From positions 58,457 to 122,456 of the forward strand of contig NZ_WIAQ01000024.1 of the NCBI RefSeq assembly GCF_009466385.1: 64,000 nt of DNA, written 5' to 3'. Positions 1 to 8,059 of this stretch are shown here, one piece after another. The notes beneath the pieces are model-generated. The model was not told the DNA's origin and ran no database searches. It worked only from the letters and a program-made list of their open reading frames with translations. The stretch comes from Peribacillus tepidiphilus (GTDB lineage: Bacteria > Bacillota > Bacilli > Bacillales > DSM-1321). Position 1 is the stretch's first letter, and each line of letters opens with the position of its first letter. A program made the translations under genes and the position numbers.

Positions 1-1065
1 TGTTCAGCTTTTTTTCCAGCGGGAACTGCTCAGTATCATATAAGTGCCGATATTGCCTATAGCTATATTCAGTACTATTTGGTGACGAAAGACTTTGAAT
101 TTTTGACACATTACGGTGCTGAACTGCTGATGGAAACAGCTCGTCTTTGGATGGATACAGGTCACTTTCATGAGGGCAGGTTTAAAATTGACGCAGTGAC
201 AGGTCCAGATGAATATACGTGTATTGTAAATAACAATTATTACACAAACGTAATGGCCAAGTACAACTTAACTTGGGCTGCAAAAGCGTATGATATTTTA
301 AAAGAACATGATCCTGATCGATTCCATGAGCTTAAAGAAAAGATTCTGTTAGATGATCACGAGGCTGTTGATTGGAAGAAAGCAGCTGAACATATGTATT
401 TGCCTTATGACGAAAAGTTAAATATTAACCCACAGGATGATACATTCATTCAAAAGGAAGTGTGGGATTTTGAAAATACGCCAGAAGATCATTATCCGTT
501 ACTATTACATTATCACCCGTTAACCTTATATCGTTATCAAGTGTGTAAACAGGCGGATACGGTTCTTGCCCACTTTTTATTAGAGGATGAACAAGATTTC
601 TCCGTCATTAAAGACTCATTTGATTACTATGAAAAAGTGACAACACATGATTCATCCTTATCGTCATGCGTGTTCAGCATTATGGCTTCAAAAGTAGGCT
701 ACTATGACAAAGCGTATGATTATTTCATCGAAACGGCTCGTCTAGACCTTGATAATACACATGGCAACACAAAGGATGGCCTCCATATGGCCAATATGGG
801 TGGAACTTGGATGGCGATCGTCTTTGGCTTTGCAGGACTCCGTATTAAGGAATCAGGCATCTCTTTTCACCCCTCCATTCCAAGACAGTGGGAGTCTTTT
901 ACGTTCACTCTACAGTATGAAGGACGTTTGCTTCGAGTTTCCATTGGGAAAAATAGTGCTATCTTCCAACTAGAAGAAGGGGAAGATTTATTAGTGAAAA
1001 TTTATGATAAAGAATATCAAGTGAAGATTCAGGAACCTATTGAAGTTCAATTAGAAAATATATAA
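1..1065 (+). CDS. GH65 maltose/kojibiose-type phosphorylase, 5' end outside window
   Basis: Family 65 glycoside phosphorylases split an alpha-glucobiose such as maltose with phosphate, giving beta-glucose 1-phosphate and glucose in the cytoplasm. The frame is open from base 1, so the start lies upstream; about 354 C-terminal residues are visible. They include the family stretch GTAQYHISADIAYSY and the motif VTGPDEY, whose Glu is the family's catalytic general acid. The C-terminal beta domain is present up to the stop. The convergent gene downstream is beta-phosphoglucomutase, the enzyme that uses the beta-glucose 1-phosphate, so the two serve one pathway. Maltose, trehalose and kojibiose specificity cannot be told apart from this part. 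Confidence 0.93.
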   Translation, partial: CSAFFPAGTAQYHISADIAYSYIQYYLVTKDFEFLTHYGAELLMETARLWMDTGHFHEGRFKIDAVTGPDEYTCIVNNNYYTNVMAKYNLTWAAKAYDILKEHDPDRFHELKEKILLDDHEAVDWKKAAEHMYLPYDEKLNINPQDDTFIQKEVWDFENTPEDHYPLLLHYHPLTLYRYQVCKQADTVLAHFLLEDEQDFSVIKDSFDYYEKVTTHDSSLSSCVFSIMASKVGYYDKAYDYFIETARLDLDNTHGNTKDGLHMANMGGTWMAIVFGFAGLRIKESGISFHPSIPRQWESFTFTLQYEGRLLRVSIGKNSAIFQLEEGEDLLVKIYDKEYQVKIQEPIEVQLENI

Positions 1066-1069
1066 GAAA

Positions 1070-1110
1070 AATAAGATCAAACCTTTTGATTGGGTTTGAT
1101 CTTATTTTTT
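1070..1110. terminator. Rho-independent terminator between convergent genes
   Basis: An almost perfect hairpin with arms AATAAGATCAAACC and GGGTTTGATCTTATT is followed by a T run. A 5' A run is also present, so it may work for both the phosphorylase gene and pgmB. Confidence 0.85.
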
Positions 1111-1151
1111 GATAGATTGGCGCTGGAATTAGGATTCGGATATAGGTTGCA

Positions 1152-1850
1152 CTACGCCTCTATGGGCTCGCTAATTGAAGCGTTTTCATTAAAAGCTTTT
1201 AGAATCGTTTTTAATTGTAATTCGGACGTGGAAGAAAAAACTAAGTTTGCGTGTGATAGTATCTCATGGTCCCCTACTCCAACAGAGAACATTCCTGCTG
1301 AGTTGATCGCGTCTACCCCGCTAGCTGCGTCTTCGATTCCAATACATTGCTCTGGCTTTACACCTAGCTGTTTTGCGGCAGTGAGGAATATTTCAGGATC
1401 TGGCTTACCTTTAGAAATTTTCGCTGAATCCACAATTGTATCAAATGATTCGGTCAATCCCAGAGAATCCACTACAGCAAAGGCGTTTTTACTAGCAGAT
1501 GCCAATCCAATTTTGAAACCGTTCTTCTTTATTTCCTCGATAAAAGTTTTGATTCCTGGTAAAACATCGTTAGGGGTTATGTTTTTAATAAGTTCTTTAT
1601 AATGGTTATTCTTTTGAGCTGCAAATTTTTCTTTATCTTCAGGTGTAAAGTGTTCTCTCTTACCTCCATGCTCTAAGATGAGGTCTAAAGAATCCATACG
1701 GCTGACACCCTTTAGTTTTTCATTAAAATCTCTGTCAAAATCAATTCCAAGTTCGTTTGCTAAAGCTTTCCAAGCTAAAAAATGATACTCAGCTGTATCG
1801 GTAATGACTCCATCTAAATCAAAAATAAAGGCTTCTGGTGTTTTCCCCAT
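1152..1850 (-). CDS. pgmB: Beta-phosphoglucomutase (HAD superfamily)
   Basis: It converts beta-D-glucose 1-phosphate to glucose 6-phosphate, feeding the product of the neighbouring phosphorylase into glycolysis. The 232-residue protein has the HAD nucleophile motif FDLDGVITD (Asp11 and Asp13), the cap-domain motif LKGVSRMDSL, the Ser/Thr region GLASASKN, the Lys region KGKPDPEIF and the acidic motif GIEDAASG. These are the normal beta-PGM signatures and the length is usual. The ATG is preceded by GGGGAGG. It lies convergent to the phosphorylase gene, whereas the two are often co-directional. Confidence 0.93.
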   Translation of the reverse strand: MGKTPEAFIFDLDGVITDTAEYHFLAWKALANELGIDFDRDFNEKLKGVSRMDSLDLILEHGGKREHFTPEDKEKFAAQKNNHYKELIKNITPNDVLPGIKTFIEEIKKNGFKIGLASASKNAFAVVDSLGLTESFDTIVDSAKISKGKPDPEIFLTAAKQLGVKPEQCIGIEDAASGVDAINSAGMFSVGVGDHEILSHANLVFSSTSELQLKTILKAFNENASISEPIEA

Positions 1851-2037
1851 TTCATTTCCTCCCCGTATGTATGTTTAATGGAAAATCAGCGGTACATAAG
1901 GTTTGTTCTTATCATCCTTTCAAGATAAGTGTAGCTCTTTATTTTGAATAATAGAAGCATAAAATTCAGATTGGAGATCTATCTAGAACATCATGTTTTG
2001 AGAGCTGTTTTCTTGTATTTTTACGGTGCCTTTATAC

Positions 2038-2087
2038 GGTGCCTGACACCCGAAATGGACAATTGTATTTCTGTGGTGCCTGACACC
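2038..2087. repeat. Two copies of a GGTGCCTGACACC inverted repeat
   Basis: The imperfectly self-complementary 13-mer GGTGCCTGACACC occurs at 2038-2050 and 2075-2087, with a partial GGTGCC at 2025-2030. A diverged relative may lie at 2749 (GGTGCCCTCTGTCC). This looks like a dispersed REP-like intergenic element just 3' of the minus-strand gene. No T run follows, so a simple terminator is unlikely. Confidence 0.6.
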
Positions 2088-2098
2088 CAAATTAGTTT

Positions 2099-2644
2099 TC
2101 AGTACGATTTGATTTTTGCTTCGAATTGTCTGAGCGTTAATTCATTTAACTCTGGAAAACCTTCTTCTTCAAGGGTAATGGTTTTTCCTTCGTAAACAGG
2201 GTAAACTCCTTGCCATCCCCCGACAATGGTATAAATTTTTGTTCCTGGAACAGGTTTTAGAAAGCTTACATATCGACCCTCACCCATCGGTCCTGGGTAT
2301 ATCTTATTAATAGGATTTAATGGAAGAGGAAGGGGTTCAATTCCGGTTGATAACACGGTGATGATTCGGCCACTGGTTCCCTTTAAATATTTGTCGACAT
2401 GAAAGTTTTGTACAAAATTGACGAGCTGCCCCTCTTGTACAGATTTTTTTAACGGCTGTCTCTTATAAGAAGTATCGTACCAACCATAAGCAATTAATGT
2501 TGAACCATTAACTAAATTCTTTATGTTTGCGGCACGCTTGATATTTACTACTTGTTTTGGGATGGCAATTTTTTGCGCTTGAACAGGTAAGTGAAACGTA
2601 AATAGCAAACATATACAGATTAAAAACGTAGACCATACCTTCAT
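2099..2644 (-). CDS. Secreted protein of unknown function, 181 aa
   Basis: I do not recognise a family. Residues 1-23 form a signal peptide with a Lys start, a hydrophobic core and a probable VQA-Q cleavage. The mature part of about 158 residues is rich in beta-prone and Gly/Pro segments, for example LPLPLNPINKIYPGPMGEGRY and VGGWQGVYPVYEG. There are no cysteines in the mature part and no membrane anchor, so it is probably released or held at the wall. The start follows GAGGTGATGG. It appears to be transcribed alone. Confidence 0.75.
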   Translation of the reverse strand: MKVWSTFLICICLLFTFHLPVQAQKIAIPKQVVNIKRAANIKNLVNGSTLIAYGWYDTSYKRQPLKKSVQEGQLVNFVQNFHVDKYLKGTSGRIITVLSTGIEPLPLPLNPINKIYPGPMGEGRYVSFLKPVPGTKIYTIVGGWQGVYPVYEGKTITLEEEGFPELNELTLRQFEAKIKSY

Positions 2645-2961
2645 TCCATCACCTCATAATAAAACTTTGACCGAGCGTTACTATTGTTTAACAGTCTTTC
2701 TTTTTTTATGTAACCGTTTTATACCTGTTTCCTTTTTCCTAAAGTTAACGGTGCCCTCTGTCCCTATTGTAAAAATTACCGAAAGGCTGAATCGGCTAAT
2801 CATTCTTTTAATTGATTGGCGGATTGAAGACCGCCAATTGCTGTAATGCCGTCAGTCATATTTTGAATATATTTTACAAATCAGATATTTTATAATATAT
2901 TAATGGCTTTTTCTTACCAGTTAAGACGCTTGATGCTTCGATTGCGCAAAAAAAGGGAGCC
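2645..2961. other. Intergenic region with a short inverted repeat
   Basis: This AT-rich stretch holds the upstream region of the secreted-protein gene. It also contains an 8-bp inverted repeat (ATTGGCGG at 2815-2822, CCGCCAAT at 2831-2838) without a T run, which could be an operator or an old hairpin. No convincing gene is seen. Confidence 0.4.
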
Positions 2962-3162
2962 ATGCTGACCCTTTCCAATCAAGAAACGGATGAGAAAGAG
3001 CAGGAAATAGGAGATAAGAGCACAGGGAATTCTGGTAATCCATCAGAAACAGAAATCGTTAAAGATGGTAGCTCTGAAGAAACAGAGATTATTGAAAATG
3101 GAAGTTCTGAAAAAACAGAAGTAGATGAAGCAGTTGTTCATGATCCGATGATTATGAAATGA
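2923..3162 (+). pseudogene. Possible 3' fragment of a decayed gene
   Basis: The frame is open from a TAA near 2896 and reads LPVKTLDASIAQKKGAMLTL before an acidic, low-complexity Ser/Glu/Thr tail with the internal repeat GSSE(E/K)TE. The only ATG (2962) has a poorly spaced GGGAG. A normal-looking protein stretch running into the ATG from upstream suggests the tail of a truncated gene rather than an intact 66-aa one. No family is recognised. Confidence 0.35.
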
Positions 3163-3233
3163 TTGATGAAGGTTATAATGCTTAGGAACCTCCAGAAAAA
3201 TCATTTTGGACCTATACTTTTCTTTTATTAGAA

Positions 3234-3311
3234 AAACTCCTTTGTAGAAGTCTTGTATGTTGTAGGGAACCATACAAGGTCAACAACTTCTACAATAGGA
3301 GTTTTTTTTTA
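3234..3311. terminator. Very long two-tier hairpin with T run
   Basis: The outer arms AACTCCTTTGTAGAAGT and ACTTCTACAATAGGAGTT pair with one bulge. An inner stem CTTGTATG/CATACAAG is nested inside, and nine to ten T's follow. A-rich sequence precedes it, so it could stop transcription both ways. It is longer than a usual terminator and has no clear intact gene upstream. Confidence 0.6.
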
Positions 3312-3417
3312 TTAGTCATGCAATGCTAGTCGGACTGGCCCTTAGACTTTTTGATCATCAGAAAAAACGTATTACATGTTATTGAACCATCTCTTGAACT
3401 CTATCATTTTTCGTGAA

Positions 3418-3495
3418 TGTTATTGATAGTTTTTGATTGTTATTGATAGAAAATGAAAGAATTTGATTGATTTTTGAAATCGGTTGCAGTACAAT
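3418..3495 (+). promoter_or_regulatory. fruR promoter with tandem operator-like repeats
   Basis: The 12-mer TGTTATTGATAG occurs twice, at 3418-3429 and 3438-3449, exactly 20 bp apart. Downstream lies a sigma-A promoter: TTGATT (3467-3472), 17-bp spacer, TACAAT (3490-3495). Repeats two helical turns apart just upstream of a DeoR-family repressor's own promoter are good candidates for its operators. Confidence 0.65.
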
Positions 3496-3536
3496 GAATA
3501 CAAACATAAAAGGATTGCCGTTAAGGAGGTGAGGGA

Positions 3537-4286
3537 GTGTTAACACCCGAACGTCATCGTTTGATTTTACAGCTGTTGAAAGAAAAGAGCATTGTAAAAA
3601 TTCAAGAACTGGTCGACTTAACGCAAACATCTGAATCCACAATCCGCCGAGATCTAACTCAATTAGAGCAGGGAAAGTTTTTAAAAAGAATTCACGGTGG
3701 AGCAGCAAGATTGCAAGGAAAGCTTTCAGAACCGAGCATGACAGAAAAATCCACCAAAAACCTTCAACCAAAACGACAAATTGCTCAATATGCTGCAAGT
3801 TTGGTGGAAGAAGGAGATTGCATCTATTTAGATGCTGGGTCCACTGTCATGGAAATCATTCCTTTCCTTCCGAAAGACATCGTTGTTGTAACAAATGGAT
3901 TAATGCATATAAACCCTTTGTTGGAAAGAAACATTACTACCTATTTAATAGGTGGATATGCGAAGCAAAAAACAAACGCGATTATCGGACGAGGTGCATT
4001 AGCAAGTCTTGAACATTATCGCTTTGATAAATGCTTCATGGGAGTAAACGGCATTCATTCACAGTTTGGGTATACAACTCCAGATCAAGAGGAAGCCATG
4101 ATTAAGCAATTAGCGATTTCTTTATCACGAGAAGCTTTTGTTCTGAGTGACGACTCGAAGTTTTCTGAAATTGCTTTTGCCAAAATTGTGGACCTGCATG
4201 AAGCAACCATTATTACAAATGAATTAGATCCAGAGACAAAAGAACAATATATGAGCAAAACCACAATTAAGGTCGTGACATCATGA
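3537..4286 (+). CDS. fruR: DeoR-family repressor of the fructose operon
   Basis: It is a cytoplasmic repressor expected to bind DNA without fructose 1-phosphate and release it when that sugar phosphate accumulates. Of 249 residues, 1-57 form the DeoR winged helix (MLTPERHRLIL, then LTQTSESTIRRDLTQLE and FLKRIHGGA). The rest is the DeoR sensor fold with DAGSTVMEI and GVNGIH. The start is GTG at 3537 behind AAGGAGGTG. Its last codons overlap fruK by 4 bp (ATGA), the standard fruRKA layout. Confidence 0.95.
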   Translation: MLTPERHRLILQLLKEKSIVKIQELVDLTQTSESTIRRDLTQLEQGKFLKRIHGGAARLQGKLSEPSMTEKSTKNLQPKRQIAQYAASLVEEGDCIYLDAGSTVMEIIPFLPKDIVVVTNGLMHINPLLERNITTYLIGGYAKQKTNAIIGRGALASLEHYRFDKCFMGVNGIHSQFGYTTPDQEEAMIKQLAISLSREAFVLSDDSKFSEIAFAKIVDLHEATIITNELDPETKEQYMSKTTIKVVTS

Positions 4287-5197
4287 TATACACATTAACG
4301 TTAAATCCATCAGTAGACTATATTGTTGAATTAGATCAAGTCATTTTAGGAGGACTTAACCGAACAAAAAATGATACCAAATTCCCGGGTGGAAAAGGAA
4401 TAAACGTCTCCAGAGTGTTGAAAAGATTGGATATGAACAGTAAATGTCTTGGATTTATTGGAGGCTTTACCGGTGAATACATTAATAATTACCTAAAAAA
4501 CGAACAAATCGAAACGGGTTTTGTACAAGTAAATGGAGATACACGTATAAACGTTAAGTTAAAGTCTGAAATTGAAACAGAAATTAATGGAAAAGGACCG
4601 AATATTACTGAGGCTGATTTTGAAGCTTTAAAGGAGAACATTCGAAAACTGACAAGTGAAGATTTATTAGTCCTTGCAGGGAGCATTCCTTCTACGATGC
4701 CAGCTACTACCTATGAAGAACTCGTTAAAATCTGTAATGAAAACGGAACAAAGTTCGTGGTAGATGCAGAAGGAGATTTATTGAAAAATGTTCTTCCTTA
4801 TAAACCGTTTTTAGTAAAGCCGAATCACCATGAGTTAGGTGAGTTATTTAATACTTCGATTTCAACTTGTGAAGAAGTGATTCCATACGGGAAAAAACTG
4901 GTCGAAATGGGTGCTGAAAATGTCATCGTTTCACTCGCTGAAAAAGGGGCTGTATTGATCAATAAAGAACTAACTTTGATGGCTAGTGTACCAAAAGGAA
5001 AAATGCAAAGTTCCGTAGGTGCTGGGGATTCAATGGTTGCTGGGTTTCTAGCAATCTATGAAAAAACAAAAAATGTAAGAGAAGCTTTTCGTTACAGTGT
5101 AGCCTCAGGAAGTGCAACTGCATTCTCGATCGGGCTATGTACGAAAGAAAAAGTAGAAGAACTAGTACCACAAGTAAAATTGGTTGATATTCAGTAA
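4283..5197 (+). CDS. fruK: 1-phosphofructokinase
   Basis: It phosphorylates fructose 1-phosphate, the product of FruA transport, to fructose 1,6-bisphosphate. The 304-residue PfkB-family protein begins with MIYTLTLNPSVDYIV and has GGKGINVSRVL near the N terminus and the ATP/anion-hole motif GAGDSMVAGF near residue 248, where the Asp is the catalytic base. The ATG overlaps the fruR stop, so the two are translationally coupled. A small GGGGG/CCCCC inverted repeat (about 5213-5232) lies before fruA and may tune segmental expression. Confidence 0.96.
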   Translation: MIYTLTLNPSVDYIVELDQVILGGLNRTKNDTKFPGGKGINVSRVLKRLDMNSKCLGFIGGFTGEYINNYLKNEQIETGFVQVNGDTRINVKLKSEIETEINGKGPNITEADFEALKENIRKLTSEDLLVLAGSIPSTMPATTYEELVKICNENGTKFVVDAEGDLLKNVLPYKPFLVKPNHHELGELFNTSISTCEEVIPYGKKLVEMGAENVIVSLAEKGAVLINKELTLMASVPKGKMQSSVGAGDSMVAGFLAIYEKTKNVREAFRYSVASGSATAFSIGLCTKEKVEELVPQVKLVDIQ

Positions 5198-5253
5198 AGA
5201 GGAGCATGATTTAGCGGGGGGATATCCCCCTGCTTAAAGAGAGGAGAAAGACC

Positions 5254-7122
5254 ATGAGAATTACAGAGCTGTTAACTAGAAAAACGATTACTCTGTCCAT
5301 AAAAGGTCAAAAAAAACAAGATGTCATTGAAGAGCTTGTTTCGGTACTGGAAAAAGCAGGGAAATTAACAGACCGTAATCAATTTAAGCAAGCTATTTTA
5401 AAAAGAGAAGAACAAAGTACAACTGGAATTGGTGAAGGTATTGCTATTCCACATGCCAAAACAACAGCTGTAAAAGAAGCAGCCATTGCATTTGGTAAAT
5501 CAGTAAATGGTGTGGATTATGAGTCACTTGATGGTCAGCCAGCTCACTTATTTTTCATGATCGCTGCTCCAGAGGGGGCAAATAACACTCATTTGGAAGC
5601 GTTATCCCGCTTGTCAACGATCTTAATGAATGAGGAAGCTCGGACGAAGCTATTGAACGCAACAACAGAGAATGAAGTACTCCATATTATTGATAGCTAT
5701 GATCAAGAAAAAGAGTCTGTAGATCAGTCTATGGAAGGGAAAAAGCAATTTATCGTAGCTGTAACAGCATGCCCGACTGGTATTGCTCATACGTATATGG
5801 CAGCTGATTCTTTAAAAGCAAAAGCAGCTGAAATGGGTGTAGATATAAAAGTAGAGACAAACGGTTCTGGTGGAGCAAAAAATGTCCTAACTCCTTCAGA
5901 AATTGAAAACGCTGTCGCAGTCATTATAGCAGCGGATACGAAAGTAGAAACAAACCGATTTAAGGGTAAGCATGTCATTCAAGCTGCAGTCGCAGACGGA
6001 ATCCGTAAACCTCAAGAATTAATTGAAAGAGCGTTAAAACAAGACGCTCCATTGTTTAAGGGAGATGGTGGTGTTTCCCAAGCTTCCGAACAAAAAGATC
6101 AAAAAGTGGGTTCCATGATTTACAAACACTTAATGAACGGTGTATCAAACATGCTTCCATTCGTTGTCGGTGGAGGAATTTTGATTGCTATTTCATTCAT
6201 GTTTGGCTATAACGCATTTAAACCAGATGATCCATCCTATCATCCGATTGCTGAAGCTCTTATGACTATTGGTGGTGGGAATGCGTTCGGATTAATTGTT
6301 CCGATCCTTGCAGCATTTATTGCCATGAGCATTGCCGATCGTCCAGGGTTTGCAGCTGGTGCAGTTGGAGGAATGTTGGCTTCTAGCGGAGGTGCAGGCT
6401 TCCTTGGCGGGATCATTGCAGGATTCTTAGCTGGTTACTTGGTTGTTGGATTGAAAAAAGTTTTTGCTGGACTCCCCGCTTCATTAGAAGGAATTAAAAC
6501 GATTCTTTTATATCCGTTGTTCGGAATTGCTTTAACAGGATTTATCATGTTATATGTAGTAAACAAGCCAGTGGGTGCACTAAATACAGCCATAACTGAA
6601 TGGTTATCAGGTTTAGGAACAGGAAATGCTGTTTTACTTGGGGTTGTTTTAGGACTCATGATGGCCTTTGATATGGGAGGTCCGGTCAATAAAGCTGCCT
6701 ATGTATTTGGTACAGGATTATTGGCAAATGGTGTATATGAGCCAATGGCAGCTGTAATGGCAGCAGGAATGGTACCTCCATTAGGCATCGCATTGGCAAC
6801 AACCTTCTTTAGAAACAAATTTACGAAACAAGAAATAGATGCTGGAAAGGCTAACTACATTATGGGATTATCCTTTATAACAGAGGGGGCTATTCCATTT
6901 GCAGCAGCTGACCCAGTTCGTGTGATCCCATCTATCATGGCTGGATCAGCGGTAGCAGGTGCATTATCCATGATGTTTGGAATCGGACTCCGTGCTCCAC
7001 ATGGCGGAATGTTTGTTGTACCTCTTGTAGAAGGCGGCTGGTTCATGTATTTATTAGCCATCATCGTTGGATCTGTTGTTTCCGCTTTATTAATCGGATT
7101 CTTGAAAAAACCAATTAAATAA
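5254..7122 (+). CDS. fruA: PTS fructose-specific EIIABC
   Basis: This membrane permease imports fructose and phosphorylates it to fructose 1-phosphate. Domain order is A-B-C. EIIA covers 1-150 with the phosphoacceptor His67 in IPHAKT. EIIB starts near 165 with Cys174 in VTACPTGIAHT. The membrane EIIC runs from about 285 to 622 with many hydrophobic segments and the motif AFDMGGPVNKAAYVFG. Length (622) and domain order match Bacillus FruA. The ribosome site is AGAGAGGAG. It is the last gene of fruRKA. Confidence 0.96.
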   Translation: MRITELLTRKTITLSIKGQKKQDVIEELVSVLEKAGKLTDRNQFKQAILKREEQSTTGIGEGIAIPHAKTTAVKEAAIAFGKSVNGVDYESLDGQPAHLFFMIAAPEGANNTHLEALSRLSTILMNEEARTKLLNATTENEVLHIIDSYDQEKESVDQSMEGKKQFIVAVTACPTGIAHTYMAADSLKAKAAEMGVDIKVETNGSGGAKNVLTPSEIENAVAVIIAADTKVETNRFKGKHVIQAAVADGIRKPQELIERALKQDAPLFKGDGGVSQASEQKDQKVGSMIYKHLMNGVSNMLPFVVGGGILIAISFMFGYNAFKPDDPSYHPIAEALMTIGGGNAFGLIVPILAAFIAMSIADRPGFAAGAVGGMLASSGGAGFLGGIIAGFLAGYLVVGLKKVFAGLPASLEGIKTILLYPLFGIALTGFIMLYVVNKPVGALNTAITEWLSGLGTGNAVLLGVVLGLMMAFDMGGPVNKAAYVFGTGLLANGVYEPMAAVMAAGMVPPLGIALATTFFRNKFTKQEIDAGKANYIMGLSFITEGAIPFAAADPVRVIPSIMAGSAVAGALSMMFGIGLRAPHGGMFVVPLVEGGWFMYLLAIIVGSVVSALLIGFLKKPIK

Positions 7123-7135
7123 TCAATTGATTATG

Positions 7136-7174
7136 AAGCCAGCAAGTCGAAAATGATTTGCTGGCTTTATTTTA
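7136..7174 (+). terminator. Terminator of the fru operon
   Basis: A perfect 10-bp stem AAGCCAGCAA/TTGCTGGCTT is followed by a T-rich tail directly after fruA. Confidence 0.85.
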
Positions 7175-7375
7175 TGTGGAACCCAAAAGTTCTTCCCCAA
7201 TAAAAAAACTCCGAATTTTGCCTACCATACCCTAATTGTAACGTTAATTTTTCAAGCAATTTAGCTCGAATTAAACAGTTAAAGCAAATCAAAAAATATG
7301 AAAAGCTCAAACTATTATCGAATAGCTTGAGCTTATGATTTATACAGCTTTTCCATTTAGAAAGCATGTCAAAAA

Positions 7376-8044
7376 TTATGCTTGATGAACGGTTTTTATA
7401 TGCTGTAGGTTTAAATAAACGAGATCCTCCCTTGCTGTACGAAGTTCTATAATGTTATCTTCAATATTATTTAATTTCCCTATGAAGTTCGAATGCTCAC
7501 CAATATTAAATATGACTAATTCCCCAATTAGTTTTTCTAACTGAACATCAAATGTTCTTGCTAGTGAAATATTTGATGGAGAGTATGGCAGATCTTTATT
7601 GCTTAAACCATAAGGTTTCTGGTTTTGGGAATAGGGGATGAGCCACTTCAAATGATTTAATGTTATAAACATCGTTTTATAGACTGGAGAATTGAAGACA
7701 AAATAGTTATTCATGATGCTTGTAATATATCCTTGTATACGTTGATTTCCAGTTACATATATTTCTGTGAACATTCCCTTAGCAGAAGTGAGGACTTTTC
7801 GTAAAGACAAATCATCTTCTGTTTCTATGGTAGGCGGTTCTGTAGAAGGCATGATTTGATATTCATTGGTTCGACTAATTTTAAAATTTTGAATATGCAA
7901 TAGAGGGATATAGACAAAGTCTATACCATTAAACAATACAATCACATCATTGCCAGCATCTATTAGAATTCCGTTTAATATATTTTTTCCTGACACTTCA
8001 ATACTAAGTGTTTGTCCTATTAAATGATGAATAATTTTATTCAA
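7376..8044 (-). CDS. DUF2642/CotB-type Sm-like domain protein, putative spore coat
   Basis: The 222-residue protein contains three diverged copies of a small beta-barrel-like module. Residues 1-55 (LIGQTLSIEVSG then GNDVIVLFNG and IPLLHIQNF), about 85-145 and about 165-222 (LIGELVIFNIG, EDLVYLNLQHIKTV) end in the same IPLxHI pattern seen in the CotB-like protein two genes away. That repeat and the position suggest a spore-surface protein. It lies 15 bp after the transporter gene, probably as the last gene of a three-gene transcript. Confidence 0.6.
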   Translation of the reverse strand: MNKIIHHLIGQTLSIEVSGKNILNGILIDAGNDVIVLFNGIDFVYIPLLHIQNFKISRTNEYQIMPSTEPPTIETEDDLSLRKVLTSAKGMFTEIYVTGNQRIQGYITSIMNNYFVFNSPVYKTMFITLNHLKWLIPYSQNQKPYGLSNKDLPYSPSNISLARTFDVQLEKLIGELVIFNIGEHSNFIGKLNNIEDNIIELRTAREDLVYLNLQHIKTVHQA

Positions 8045-8059
8045 AAATGTACCCCCTTT

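Noticed and set aside
1944..2195. 83-aa + strand ORF
   Set aside because: It overlaps the REP-like repeats and the 3' end of the real minus-strand gene, with no ribosome site.
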